64,000 nucleotides of DNA from Pyxicephalus adspersus. Taxonomy: Eukaryota; Chordata; Amphibia; Anura; Pyxicephalidae. A program made the position numbers and the translations under genes. Where the stretch lies: assembly GCF_032062135.1 (NCBI RefSeq), contig NC_092859.1, positions 63,553,994 through 63,617,993 on the forward strand, read 5' to 3'. The notes beneath the pieces are model-generated. The model saw nothing but the letters and a program-made list of their open reading frames with translations. It had not been told where the DNA came from and searched no databases. Positions 45,585-56,950 of this stretch are shown here, in pieces (within the stretch, counting starts at the first letter, position 1; each line of letters starts with the position of its first letter).

Positions 45585-46824
45585 TGTCCCATGTCCTAAA
45601 AATAAAAAATGCAGTAACAGAACAATGGTTCTTGGTGGAAATATTAAAGTGAGATGGGGCACAGGAGACACATTTTAAAGTTATATATTTTCCATAAGGT
45701 TAAAAAGTTGTTAGACATATTGGTTAAAAAATAGGTCTGTGTGCTATAAAATAATAATTTTATATGTGTTTTCTTCATGGATTCCGAATTATGCTGTACA
45801 TCTAAACTAATGTTTTCTTTAAAGTGACATCTAGTGCCAAATGTTCACATAGCAAAGAATCTAGTCCTAAATCATTATTTATATCACAAACAAAAAAAGC
45901 AATAATGATAATCCTAATTTTAGGATTGTGAGCAAAAACACAAAATCATTTATGCCAGAGACCAGCTTTTATTGTACAAGTAGTAGACAATAACAATGAT
46001 GAAAAAATATAGAAACATTTTTTCAAACTTTGGTTTAGCAGTTGTGAGCTTGTTAGCTCTAGTTAGACAACACTGCCTCCAGATTTTGCACTATTAACTA
46101 GGCTCCTTCAAAACAACTAATCTGTACTAGTTATACTTAGTCAACATAACTAGCCCATGTTTAACATTAGGTAAGGTAATACAATGTATGGGTTGAATTC
46201 AGACATACGATTCCTACAACCAAATCTATTATGCTATTGCATCGCTTAAAGGGATTCAACCGCACAGGCAAACAACTATGTGAGAAACATCAGCTGCATA
46301 TTTCCTATTCTGTCACCATTGTCGATTTATGCAAGTTACCCGTCCTGAGACCTGGGTAACTTGCTGTACGGATGGATACCTTTTTGCTGAATACATGATG
46401 ACAGGTAGTTTTATTCGCCAAGAAACACCGCTGTAAGTTCCATTAGTATCTTTAATCCAATTTAAGAATGTACAGGAGTTCTGGAAGTAAAAACTGGTAA
46501 TTCTACAGCCTAGAGACTGCTAAACTGGAGCTGCATCCTAGTTAAAAGCAGTGATCCTGGTATAACGGACATCAGTGCTCTGGAACTAGATTGGAGCTCA
46601 TATGAGGTCAGAGAACAGAAACTGCCATATAAGGCTTCTTAGGTATTTTGCTTTGCAATGGATCTCTTCCCAGCATTACCATTTTTACAGTTATTCTCAG
46701 AAAATTCACTCATATATTAACAAAACAGTCATGCGAATAATAGATTTTATGTATCGGGACATAATAAAAAAAACATCTGGTCCTTAGCAGGTTCCAAACC
46801 TATTAAAATCTAACCTCAGGTGTA
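45585..46824. other. Unclassified AT-rich stretch
   Basis: No gene or repeat recognised. Confidence 0.4.
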
Positions 46825-47262
46825 AAAGAACACACTGTGAATTGCATCATGTAATTATTTCTTCAAAAAAAAAAAATAAGCCAGGTGAAGTACACCCCAT
46901 GATTTAATTGTTTGTAGAGCCACTTTAAGCAGGAATAACTTTCTTTTTCTGGATGACTTTATCGGTCTCTCACTTTGTTGTGGAGGAATTTTGCTCCTCT
47001 CCATTACAGAATTACTTCAGTTCATTTATGTATAGCTCTCTCCTAATGTACTACCACAGCATTTCGAATAGGTTGAGGTCTGGAATTTGACTGGGGCATT
47101 GCAGCACCTTGATTCTCTTCTTTTTCAGACATTCTGTTGCAGATTTGTTGATGTGCATGTAAATATTGTCCAGTTTCATGGCCCAGTTTCAAAGCTTTAG
47201 CTCTTGCTCAGATAGCCTCACGTTTGACTCTAGAATACTTTGTCATAAGAGTAGTTAATGTT
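46825..47262 (-). pseudogene. Tc1/mariner transposase, C-terminal part (- strand)
   Basis: On the - strand 47180-46870 reads MKLDN then a degraded KHTSK-equivalent block, then KKKRIKVLQCPSQIPDLNLF followed by EMLW. This is the Tc1 region with the second catalytic Asp and the PDLN...E box holding the third acidic residue. In-frame stops follow. It is the downstream half of the same element as 47848-48225, separated by a ~585-bp insertion. A relict of a family widespread in vertebrates. Confidence 0.85.
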
Positions 47263-47847
47263 AATTATATTAAAAAAAAGAAGACAGAGAAAATGGAGTT
47301 TTGTTGAGGACAAAAACATATATATTGTGGGTATAAATACAAAATAATAGCATAAGTATAATACAGTACAATATATAACTTATTTACGCAATGCCTTAAC
47401 CCATTTCTCGTGAAGGAATTGAAAGGTTTAGTCTTGATAGATAATTCTCTGACTCAGTTTATATTCATTGACAGTTCTCTTCCTATAGTAAATGATAAGG
47501 AGAGAGAAGAGCGATGTATGTTTAACACAGCTTGTTAACTAATTGCGTTTTGCCCTTAGGCTTTCTCAGGGGTATTGGAGAGGCTGTAGAGACACAACTA
47601 ATACAAAAGATTATATAATGGTAACATTAGTTTGATAGTCATAAGTCACGTTTCATGTAGAAAATGTAGAGTTAGTAGGATATGAAGTTTCATGTAGATG
47701 TGTGGTTAAAAGTATGCAATTTCATGACATGATAATGTATATGTGAAAGAGTATATTAGAGTATCTGTGAGTTATGACTCAGGGGTATTGGGTTGGCAAT
47801 TAAATAAAACTTCAGACAAGGGAAGACTTTTTTGTTCTACTATTACA
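47263..47847 (-). mobile_element. Insertion splitting the Tc1 element, possibly PLE 3' tail
   Basis: The Tc1 reading is continuous across this interval once it is removed. On the - strand it includes CTGAGAAAGCCTAAGGGCAA followed by AACGC, resembling the GAAACGC-type PLE 3' region. A precise target duplication is not resolved. Confidence 0.5.
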
Positions 47848-48225
47848 GAACAGTTTGTGGTCAACTCAGTGATTGTAAGGTGCCCAGGTCCTGTGGCTTT
47901 AAAACCAACTTAAATCATCTTACCAACTTAAACCACATTGTGCTTGAAAGTACTTGATATAAGGTGTTTGTAACAATATACTGTGTTTGGTTTTAGCCCA
48001 ACGTAGCATTGTGCTAAACATCTCCACTTTGGCCTCATGTGTACAAAGGACATTAACCAGATGTCTTCTGGTTTGTTCAGTTGCAACTTAGCAAACCAAG
48101 GCCATGATGACATTTTTCCATGCCCATGAGACTAGGCAGGTCTTCAAAACAAGCAATACTCATTTAGTCTTTTGCACTAGTTGTACTGTAGAGTCTGAGA
48201 TGTAGCTTACAACGTGTCTTTAAGG
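47848..48225 (-). pseudogene. Tc1/mariner transposase, central part (- strand)
   Basis: The - strand contains a NKPEDIW block and KPNTVYCYKHLI followed by a diverged copy of the TVKHGGG block, i.e. the transposase core around the first catalytic Asp. The + strand words AAGGTGCCCAGGTCCTGTGG and ACATCTCCACTTTGG match the same family. Multiple stops. The N-terminal helix-turn-helix part was not found. Confidence 0.8.
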
Positions 48226-48417
48226 CCAACATTATAAAAACCAAGCTAAACTCTAGGCAAACTTTTTTTCAGATCATGTTTTTCTGTCCATCTGAGTCTT
48301 ACACAGACTTCTGTCACCTGTCATTCTGTCCTCTATATGTATGTTGCCATTTAGTTCATAAGTACTGCAGCACAGTCAATTGGTTGGCAAAATTAGTGTC
48401 ATTTGAAATGTGACAAC

Positions 48418-48648
48418 TAGTGTTGATGTTCAAATTCGGGTTGTCCCTATATTCGACCCGAATATGGCTGTTCGAATTCGGGTATACCCGAACCGAATTT
48501 TGCTGCATTCGCTCTACACAGTGCTGAAACAAACCCGAATTTTTCTCCCATTGACTTTAATGGGATTCGAATTCGACCACCCGAATTTTTTTGCTATATT
48601 CGGTCGAATAGCTGTCGAATCGAATAGTGAGCTATTCGACCAACACTA
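48418..48648. mobile_element. hAT-type MITE with 8-bp duplication GTGACAAC
   Basis: 231 bp with inverted ends TAGTGTTG.../...CAACACTA and flanking GTGACAAC at 48410-48417 and 48649-48656. The interior is a near-palindromic series of TTCGAATTCG-type words, so the whole element can fold back. Confidence 0.88.
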
Positions 48649-48656
48649 GTGACAAC

Positions 48657-49029
48657 ACTTCATTTGCACGAAAGGGGAAGCAGACCTACAGAACAGGCAA
48701 GCCACACATCCATCAGGGTCAGGTTTAGACAAAATGGGCCCCTGAGTAATTGAGAGAGGGTCCCCAAAATCCCAACTACCTGCAAATACGTTAATTGGGG
48801 CCCTGGGAAGGGAGAGGCACAGTGCATTTGCCCAGCTTGAAATATCTTAAATGTGACTGTGGCATCCAGACTGGTATACAGTAGTGTATTTGCAGAAGAC
48901 AATTCATGAAAAGCCATCAGACATTATTATAAAGTGGTATATTTAGAAATACTCCTATCTAATTAATGTGGTATTATATATTTTGTTTTCCCTGTGTCGT
49001 TTTAATTTATTTTTTAGGAGCGGTAAAAT
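48657..49029. other. Unclassified stretch
   Basis: The - strand frame at 48660-48917 has no domain. No repeat recognised. Confidence 0.4.
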
Positions 49030-49031
49030 TA

Positions 49032-49574
49032 CAGTGGTACCTTGGTATAAGTCCTTAATCCGTTCCAGATCCTTGGACTTATACCAAACTAATTTTTTCC
49101 CATAAGAAATAAAAGGAAAATGATTAATCTGTTCCCAAGAAAAAAAAAATCCTATTGTTTTGGCATATTATACATTGATGGGGCTGTATAAAATAATTTC
49201 AACACTGCCTAATACTAAAGTACAAAAGCAATTAGAACAAATTAAAGGAAAATTTAACCTCGCTTTACCTTGCTGAGAATATTTGAGTGCCTACTAGGAT
49301 GGTGCTGAGAAGGGAGAAGGAGGAGATGATATGTAATTCACAGAGTTGCAGCACGGGTTGTTCACTGAATGGTAGCAACTGGCGTACTGATGCTTGTGAG
49401 CAGTTGTGGCTTTGTCTCGAGAGAGATAAATAAGGGTATCGTGCGGTGGTATGACTCATTTTGACCCAAGTTCCAGCACAAAGGTTGTATACCAAGCAAA
49501 ATTTTTTGGTGTCCAAACAGGACTTATACTAAGTTGGACTTATTCCAATGCGGACTTATACCGAGGTACCACTG
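49032..49574. mobile_element. Tc1/mariner (pogo-like) MITE, 543 bp
   Basis: Inverted termini CAGTGGTACCTTGGTATAAG and CAGTGGTACCTCGGTATAAG (right end on the - strand), flanked by TA on both sides (49030-49031 and 49575-49576). There is no transposase frame. The ends resemble Tigger/pogo-type termini. Confidence 0.9.
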
Positions 49575-49576
49575 TA

Positions 49577-51392
49577 GTTAGATAATTTTGGTCTGCAACA
49601 AGAAATGTAATGTCAATAAATACTGCTGCTTGTTTAGATCCCAAAAAGCTAATGCATACCTTCTAACTGTCCATGATTTGAAGGACTGTTCTTCCACTTG
49701 ATTTATCCTGGTCACCACTGTTACCCGGGAAAAAAATGTAATAGCAATTCTAAAATACAGCTGTCCCCACAACTTGTCATGGGTTTCAGCAACAGATAGC
49801 AGAGGAATTTTTCACTTACTTGTGTCTTTAGACAGGAAGTGAGGGTAATTTCTTCAAAGACAAAAAAAATAAGGAATGCAGCTACGTGTAAGGGGCAGTA
49901 TTCCTGTCAAGGCCCTCCCTGCTGCTTAGGCTGGTGGCCCTTTAAGGCAAAGGAACTTTATACTAACAGGAAATGATGAGCAGCCAGCTGTTGCAGCCTC
50001 TTTTGTGAGCTGCACAGGAAGGCGACTAGGATTGGCTGCAGACAAGGGAGCAGAATCTGCCCCCAGGGAGAGTAAGGAAAGGGGTGCTCTCTGTGGAGAG
50101 GTGAAAAAGGACTGCATATTTGGCTGTGGATGTGGAAAATTTGCAGAGAGGAGCATTTGTACCGCCTGCTTTATATCCTTGGCATAGGGAACAGAAACTT
50201 CCACCAGAACTTTGGCCTGTGGCCATTTGGGTTAATTGAATTGCTAGTACATTGACTGATGTTTAAATAAACTGTTCTCTATACCAGCCCATTAGTGTTT
50301 TAGAATTGAATTCTGTGGAACAGTTTTATCTTTACCCAATAGTGGATTACAAAAAATCCCTAAGGGTCGGAGTACTGCAACTGATGCCAAGGTCCCCCAA
50401 TGCAAGATGTACTGAGACTTCTAATACCATTATAATCTCAGTATCAGTATTGATTGGTGTTTTTTGGGTGAACTGAGCACCCTTGCTATATACCCCAGTG
50501 AATCATTGATTTACCATTGCATGTTGCCTATTTATTTTAGAACCTGTTGCTCTTTAGTAATATCACTGTTATTCTGGCTGGTTTTGTCCGTGTCACTGGG
50601 TTCAAGTTTCCGGGTCACCTCTGGTATGGCAATAAAGTAGAAAACTTAGAGATTCAAACGCTTCTCCAGGGTAAGTACTATTAATTTTTTACTTTAGCAA
50701 AATTAAAAAAAAATGGCTTTAGTTATTCTTTTTAGGTTGAGGTAAGTGACTGACTTTTTCCTTTTCTCAACTGCTCTTCAGCACTAGGTGTACCAAATTC
50801 TGAATGACCTTTTTCAATTCTTTATACTTTGTCTCTGTTGCCCAGGTAGTTGTGTTCAAGTTCAGCCTCCATTTTCTTGCTGCACCCTGCAGGACAATGT
50901 AATTGCTTTCTTTGCGCCTGCCATATATTAGTACTTCACAGAGGGACCATTGTGGGTTAGACTGACCTTAAACTTCAACAGAGAACATTTTACTAGAAAC
51001 ACATTGCTATGACTACACTGGTGCAAGCTTAAATGTTTGGTTGACAAGCTATTAATAAAATAAAAATAACACCACTTAGCCAATTTAGTCCTATGTTTCA
51101 TATTTCAAAAGTTGTTTTTATTTTTATATGAACAGAAAAAGAATTGGAAAATAAGGGGACAAAAAGCATATATAGATACATCAGTATAATATTTCCATAA
51201 CAAAAATAGTTCTTTGTTTTATAAAAAAATATGCTAAGCTCATGCAAGGTTTTCAAGACTAATAGGGTAATTTAGATTTGTATCCATTTCATTCAGACGT
51301 ACACAAAAAACATAATTTTTGTCATGCACTAAATCAGAATAGGCAAACTTAATGTGGGGGAGATCCATTTTAACAACACTGATTGATGTGCC
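49577..51392. other. Unclassified region, with a possible LTR-like block at 49880-50300
   Basis: 49880-50300 is GC-richer, has GTGGCCCTTTAAGGC and ends near an AATAAAC signal (50267), which would suit an LTR or a gene-end fragment. No boundaries found. The rest is AT-rich. Confidence 0.35.
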
Positions 51393-51395
51393 TAA

Positions 51396-52239
51396 AGCTA
51401 CGTACACACTTCCAATAATTATCGTTGGTAAACGAACGACGAACGATCCTGCACGATATTGGCGAAGGATCGTATAGCACCGATCCTGTACATGCAGATA
51501 ACGACACGATCGTTCGCAGATATTGTACACACAATAGATGCGATCGTTTGAGCGATACAGGAAGTGACGTGCACGACAGGAAGTGAATACTGTGCATGAA
51601 CGTTCGCATCAAACATTCATCACACTGTTCCATTTTCCCTCTGTGCAATATGCCTTTCAAAATTTTGTCAAGGAAGAAGAAAGCCGCAATTGCTTTGATA
51701 TGTCTGCTTGAAGAGGAGGAGGAGGTTAAGAAGAAGAAGCGGCGAATGTGGTGCAAGGATTGGTTGTTGGAGCGAGACAACATTTCACATGACGGTCTGC
51801 TACGGGAACTGCGCCACACATCCCCAGATGACTACAAAAATTATCTGCGTATGTCAGATGTCTGCTTCCAACAATTGCTTTCTGCAGTTACACCTTTGCT
51901 GCAGAAACAAGATACCTTTATGAGGAAGTCCATTACACCTGAGCAGAGGTTGATCGCCACCCTGAGATACCTTGCCACTGGAAGATCTCTGCAGGACATG
52001 AAGTTCTCCACCGGAATCTCACTGCAAGCAATGGGTCATATCATCCCCGAGACATGTGCAGCAATTATTGACTGCTTGAAAGATGAGTACATGAAGTCCG
52101 GTCGTTCATTTCCAGCGACTATTCTCGTTCGTCGGCGTCGTTGGTTACTTTTTTTACGAACGATTTTTGACCAATCGATCGTTCGTCGTTCGTTCGTCGT
52201 TCATTTCCAACGATAAAAATTGGAAGTGTGTACGCAGCT
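51396..52239. mobile_element. Harbinger-type element, 844 bp, with TAA target duplications
   Basis: Inverted termini AGCTACGTACACACTTCCAA / (- strand) AGCTGCGTACACACTTCCAA, flanked by TAA at 51393-51395 and 52240-52242. The 3-bp TAA duplication and the encoded protein fit the PIF/Harbinger superfamily. The element is too short for a full transposase, but its central ~530 bp keeps an open N-terminal portion. Subterminal regions are rich in repeated ACGAACGA/CGATCGTT words. Confidence 0.92.
51650..52216 (+). CDS. Harbinger transposase-derived N-terminal region, open frame
   Basis: An uninterrupted frame opens at 51596. I prefer the internal Met at 51650 (MPFKILSRKKKAA) because transposase-like sequence begins there. 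In order: a Lys/Glu-rich basic patch, WLLERDNISHDGLLRELR, the block YLRMSDVCFQQLLSAVTPLL, then TPEQRLIATLRYLATGRSLQ, then FSTGISLQAMGHIIPETC and a CLKDEYMK segment. This is the order of HARBI1-like nucleases before the DDE catalytic core. At about 52096 the frame leaves the transposase and runs through the right terminus (ARG-rich tail to 52216). No DDE residues are encoded, so no catalysis is expected. DNA- or partner-binding is possible. No stop or shift was found in about 150 homologous codons. Confidence 0.75.
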   Translation: MPFKILSRKKKAAIALICLLEEEEEVKKKKRRMWCKDWLLERDNISHDGLLRELRHTSPDDYKNYLRMSDVCFQQLLSAVTPLLQKQDTFMRKSITPEQRLIATLRYLATGRSLQDMKFSTGISLQAMGHIIPETCAAIIDCLKDEYMKSGRSFPATILVRRRRWLLFLRTIFDQSIVRRSFVVHFQR

Positions 52240-52242
52240 TAA

Positions 52243-53861
52243 GGGACTACCACTATAAAGATGGCATTTGATTTTAGAATTCGGACTATGTAGTTTTTTG
52301 CTTTTTCACAAGAAAAATGTAGCAATGCCATCATCAACTTGGCATCCAAGCTATACAAGTACACCAGAAATTTCTTTTATGATCATTTGAGTTTAGCAAA
52401 GAGATGATTCTGCCTATTTTTAATGTAATAAATACTGACAGTAGCAATTGAACACAATTAGTAAACATCATATTGCAGTACTGCTTGTCCGGTGAGCAGG
52501 TTCGGTTTTCCCCTATAAGCAGTGTAGGCAAAATGTTTAGGGCGCTGTTAAACTGTTGGGCACAGTGAACTACTCATAATGCTCCAGTCTCTGCCTCTCT
52601 ATACCTCCACTGTACCATTCTAACCGACTTTGGCCTTCATTGTAGCCCTCTGACCCCAACTGACCTGCACTGCAACCTTCCAGGCTCACCTCATTATTAC
52701 CCTCTGGCTTCAACTGATGTTCACTTTACTGTCCAACCACTGCGATAAATACCCCAGCCCTTGATTGTATATGACTTAGTAGAACATGAGTTTGTGTGGC
52801 TGCGGAAGGTGTCAGAATCAAGTAGAAGGGGACATCACTAATTAAGGGAGCGCCCTAGCACCATAGGTATTCCTTGCTTAGGCACTGATTTGGCAAAAAA
52901 AAAACCCTGCCAATGCAATATGCTTCATCCCTTTATATTTCACATAGATAGTCGTCTACAGGTCATTTAAGCCACCCACTGTCTGTCTGGTCCATAGCAT
53001 TCTTATAACTAACATATACCTAATACTGCAGATTTTTACTTATGATAGTCCTCCATTAACTATTTGTAAATCAAATTTATCATAGATAAACTGATTTTTT
53101 TTTTTTGCAAGCCACTTTTCAAATGCATGTACAACTTTTGTTAACCTGCAATATTTACATCATCACTCCCTATTAGATTCTTCAAAAATTGTAAAGAAAA
53201 GGGCAATCAAAAGAGAGGAATTCTAAAGTTTAACTCCCGTTCAGTCCTCATTTTCATTGCAGTACTGAACCAGACATGAAATATTACTGGCAGATAGCAG
53301 TAAAGATGCAGCAGTTGAATAAACCTTGATTCTTTCTTTATTTCTCAGTACAGAAAATGGCAATAATCAGATGAATCGTTGGCTGCGTCTTCATTTTTGT
53401 TTTTAAGTGGTTTGTGGCTGCTAATGGCTGTTGACTCAGGCAAACCTTTCTTAATACTAAAGCAGAACCTCTACAAAAATTACAAAAAACAAATAGCTCA
53501 CCTGCTGCAATAACTTTTAATTTAAAGCTTTTCCTACAGTTTTTTTTCTGCCATGTGATGTCCTCAGTCTGATGGCCACATTATTTCACCCACTATGACC
53601 AAGTTGTCCATGTCCTCAGCTTGTGGTCAGACAGAAAAAGCAGCACTATGATAAGTGCATGCCTCTGACTTTTTTTTCTTCCTATCAGAACTCTTTCTGT
53701 CAGCACATGAATAGATTGACAGCTTGCACTGCTTCTTCCCCTTACGTTCTAGTCCTGCTTTACAGGGATAACAAAGTTGATACTGAATTTAGTTATCAAT
53801 TTCACTTACCCTATTGTAATCTGTAATTGTTCTGATAGTAAAATGAGAGCTACCAGCTGTA
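52243..53861. other. Unclassified AT-rich region
   Basis: No gene recognised. 53455-53480 (ACTAAAGCAGAACCTCTAC) resembles a MITE end similar to 18224 but has no partner. Confidence 0.35.
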
Positions 53862-54120
53862 TAAATATTGGATAATAATAATGTAAAGTGCCAACATATT
53901 AGGCAATGCTTTACAAAGTCCATAGTCATGTCACTATCTGTGCCTCAATGAGGCCTCAATGAGGTTAATGTCCCTACCTTAGTAATATGTCATGAACAAT
54001 CTAAGGTCAATTTGGGGAAAGCAAATTAATCTACCTGCATTATTTTGGAATGTGGGAGGAAACCCACACAAACAGGTGGCAAACCTTCAAACTCGATGCA
54101 GATAGTGTCCTGGCCCATAT
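53862..54120 (-). mobile_element. tRNA-derived SINE, head missing (- strand)
   Basis: The + strand shows the complement of a common vertebrate SINE: AATAATAATG at the tail side, GCTTTACAAAGTCC, GGTTAATGTCCCTACCTTAG, GTCAATTTGGGGAAAGCAAA, TTTGGAATGTGGGAGGAAAC and AACTCGATGCAGATAGTGTC ending at CCTGGCC. The tRNA-like head with A and B boxes that should follow is absent, so the copy is 5'-truncated. Confidence 0.75.
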
Positions 54121-54230
54121 TGTAAAAAAAAAATGCAAAAATCCCTGCTGCACATATTGTAAAATTGTAATATACCCTTGCAGTGGAAAGGGGACTAACT
54201 GCAAAGGATAATTGCTTGATGTGTCTAGAG

Positions 54231-54487
54231 CAGTGTTTCTTAACTAGGGTTCCTCTAGAGGTTGCTGGGGGTTCATTGAGTACCTCTTAGGTCAGATTAA
54301 CTGACACCAATTATCTTTTTGGCTATTTGTAAGAGTGACATTCTTCACTCTGGTCAGCAATGTAGAAGGCATTCTTCCTACTGACCATCACACTAATGTA
54401 GTGTGAGTTTTTGAAATAGTAATTATAGCAGGGGGTCCCTAAAGACATGTAAGTTATACCCCCCCCCCCCCCCCGTATTAAACACTG
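54231..54487. mobile_element. hAT-type MITE, 257 bp
   Basis: Ends CAGTGTTTCTTAACT and ...GTATTAAACACTG are inverted (CAGTGTTT/AAACACTG). The left 8-mer is GTCTAGAG (54223-54230). The right 8-mer GCCCAGTG agrees at five of eight positions, so the duplication has decayed. An 18-C run lies near 54459-54474. Confidence 0.75.
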
Positions 54488-54495
54488 GCCCAGTG

Positions 54496-55074
54496 ATGAC
54501 CAGGATAACACCTACTTTATCACTCCATTGCACTAAACTAGTCCTGCAGCCTCTTTCAAAGCCCTGATGCTCTGCTGTTCTGACCAAAGATGATGTCCCC
54601 TGTACCAGAAAACACCAAGGCCCTACCTACAAACTGAAGCATCAGACAGTGAAGTAGAGCACCAGTAGTTGTAGGAGAAAGAAGTAAGGTAGATTTTACT
54701 CCTACATCATCATTCCCACTATAAATGACCAATTAACCCTTCCAATTTGGAGAGAGACTGAAAAAAAAGACCTGAGTTTTCATTTGACTCGCTTGTTTAC
54801 CAATTAATGGAATTGTTGTGTCAATTGGCACTTCCCCAATTTTTTTGCTTTGGGTTTATCAAACCTTACTTTTGTCCCTGTACCAACCCTTTAGCATCTG
54901 CAGTTCTGCCCCACTGAATCAAGAGGTCTGCATGTTAGTAATGTAGATCCCATGTGGAGCACTTCCATGTATGTTCACTGTATATTAGGCAGACTGCATA
55001 TCTGAGAATCCATTCTTAGGTACTTCTAAGTAGGGATCTACAAGGTTCTAGAAGATCTTTAAAAGATGCTTTTT
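54496..55074. other. Unclassified stretch
   Basis: No gene or repeat recognised. Confidence 0.4.
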
Positions 55075-55175
55075 GGGGGGCGTGTCCGGCGGCTCTTAAG
55101 ATGGCTGTGTTTTGAGAGAGCTCTGTGTGAGTCTGGGCGTTAGCGACTTTTCCCATAGCGACTGTGACCCTCTGA

Positions 55176-56319
55176 GTGCCTCACTGGTGTTCTGGATTGG
55201 AGATGGAGACGGAGCCTCAGAAACTTTCCAATTACTTATTATTACTATTATTACCGCAGCAATCTCGTCAACAACAAGATGGCGATGGGACTCCTCTTCC
55301 GGCTACCTCACCTGCACAATCAGTGGGTGAAACCTCTCCGCAGTATGTGCATAAGGCAAGATCGGTGGGCAGTGAAGATGAGTCCTCCCGTCATACTGCC
55401 TCACCGGAACCACCATCTCTGTTTTTGCAGGATGAGGTACCTCATACCCCATATCCTGCGGTAAGTGAGACAGGGGCTGCTGCCCTAACAACAGGCCCCA
55501 TTGTGCAGATAGATCTGGAGCGTTTTCAAGTGGGAGATGCAGTGCTGTCCCCAGCGACCCTGAAATAGATGCTACTGTCTTTGAGACATTCTATACAACA
55601 GGATTTAAACTCCATGTTGGGTAAATTTAATGTATCTATCTCAAATTTTGGGAAAAGACTTCAACATGTAGAATCTAAAATCGGGGACTTTTCCCAGGCA
55701 CATAATGATCTGATTGACGCTCATCAGGGACATGCATCTGAGATAAATTGGCTTAGGTCCAAAGTAGCTGACCTGGAGGACTGCTCCCGACGTAACAATA
55801 TCAAGTTTAGGGGGATTCCAGAATCTGTGGTCCTAGGTGAATTAGGAACTTTTGCCAAACATATGTGTCATGCATTGGCTCCATCAACTACAGATTTGGA
55901 ACTTACAATCAATCGGGCCCATAGAATTCCTAAGCCTGCGTTTCTTCCTGCTGTAACTCCATGAGATGTGCTGATACGTATGCACTTTTTCCATAATAAA
56001 GAAAGTCATGGCAGCAGCCAGAAAAACACCTCCTTTACCGGAACAATTTCGTAATACTCAACTGTTTACTGATCTATCTGCTCAGACGATTCAAAATCGG
56101 AGGAAATTGTCACCTATTACTAAAATATTACGAGACAACCAGATCGCATATCGTTGAGGATATCCGACCAAGCTTCTTATAGCCTTTAATGGTATAACCC
56201 ACACAGTTTTCTCAGTGGAAATGGGTCGGCAGTTCCTTCAAGGATGGAATTTGGATAGGCCTGCCTCCGAACATCAGTCGCCTGTATCTCCGAGAAAAGT
56301 GTCCCATGAGTGGACCTAA
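55176..56319 (+). pseudogene. L1 ORF1 protein relic
   Basis: From the Met at 55203 or an earlier start at 55176, an acidic/Ser-rich head runs to a TAG at 55566-55568. The same frame continues from 55569 with a coiled coil (SIQQDLNSMLGKFNVSISNF, VADLEDCSRRNNIKFRGIPE, the latter opening the RRM). A TGA at 55962-55964 precedes DVLIRMHFFHNKE, and a further shift leads to AYRWGYPTKLLIAFNG and a stop near 56319. It has the same architecture as the ORF1 at 37222-38709 but is clearly a different subfamily. Confidence 0.85.
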
Positions 56320-56606
56320 GTTGAGATGGAGGGATCATTTCTTACAGTTTAGCCCTCACTAACACACGGACTGTGTTTTATATCTAGCCAGTATGGGTTT
56401 ATGTTGCCCGATACACCTGGTTAATAACCAGGGGGACATTCCTTTTTTTCCTAATTTTTTTTCTTTCTTTTTTTTTTTTGTTTGTATTTGTTATACCAGC
56501 CAACTAGTTTTCTTTTTGTTGGAACATATCCTGATGTCTCAAATCTCAGTTTCTCTGTTGGAAGAGTCTACACAGCTATGGCTTCTCAAACTCGAAAGGT
56601 AGTGAG

Positions 56607-56732
56607 ATGACACACTTTATTTCTTTGAATGTTCGTGGTCTCAACAGCCCATTCAAAATAAATCTACTATCTAAGGAATTGCAAAGCTTGAAAGCAGATA
56701 TTATTTTTCTCCAGGAAACCCATCTTACATAG
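56607..56732 (+). pseudogene. L1 ORF2 N-terminal stub
   Basis: It reads MTHFISLNVRGLNSPFKI then LKADIIFLQETHLT and a TAG at 56730-56732. This is the first part of the APE endonuclease with the catalytic Glu of QETH. The remaining endonuclease, RT and 3' UTR are absent. Confidence 0.85.
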
Positions 56733-56950
56733 TCTTCAATTGCCCATTTTTTTTTTACCTTATTCGCTTTGTGCCCATTTATTTGTCAAGCAGTTGAGAA
56801 TTAAAATCACCTGGCCACCTCATTTTTCTCTGGACTTTGTTGGGGAAATATCTGTACGCATATTATTGTGCACATTACTGTGGACATTAGAGGATCCAAT
56901 TTTCCCTATACGACACCTATCATGTTCATATAAATCAACACATAAATTGT

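Larger units (their letters stand above)
55075..56950 (+). mobile_element. L1-type LINE, 5' portion only (+ strand)
   Basis: The 5' end GGGGGGCGTGTCCGGCGG, an ATGGCTGTGT leader, an ORF1 relic and only the first ~40 codons of ORF2 are present. The right edge near 56740-56950 is uncertain. Like the copy at 1801-2891, it keeps the 5' end and lacks the 3' end. Confidence 0.82.

Noticed and set aside
50005..50226. Small Cys/Gly-rich ORF as a secreted peptide gene
   Set aside because: Opposite-strand frames are equally open, there is no signal peptide, and the sequence sits in an LTR-like GC-richer block.
51596..51649. Start of the Harbinger-derived protein at the first Met of the frame
   Set aside because: The residues before 51650 come from the element's left terminal region and show no transposase resemblance. 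The internal Met gives the expected N-terminus.
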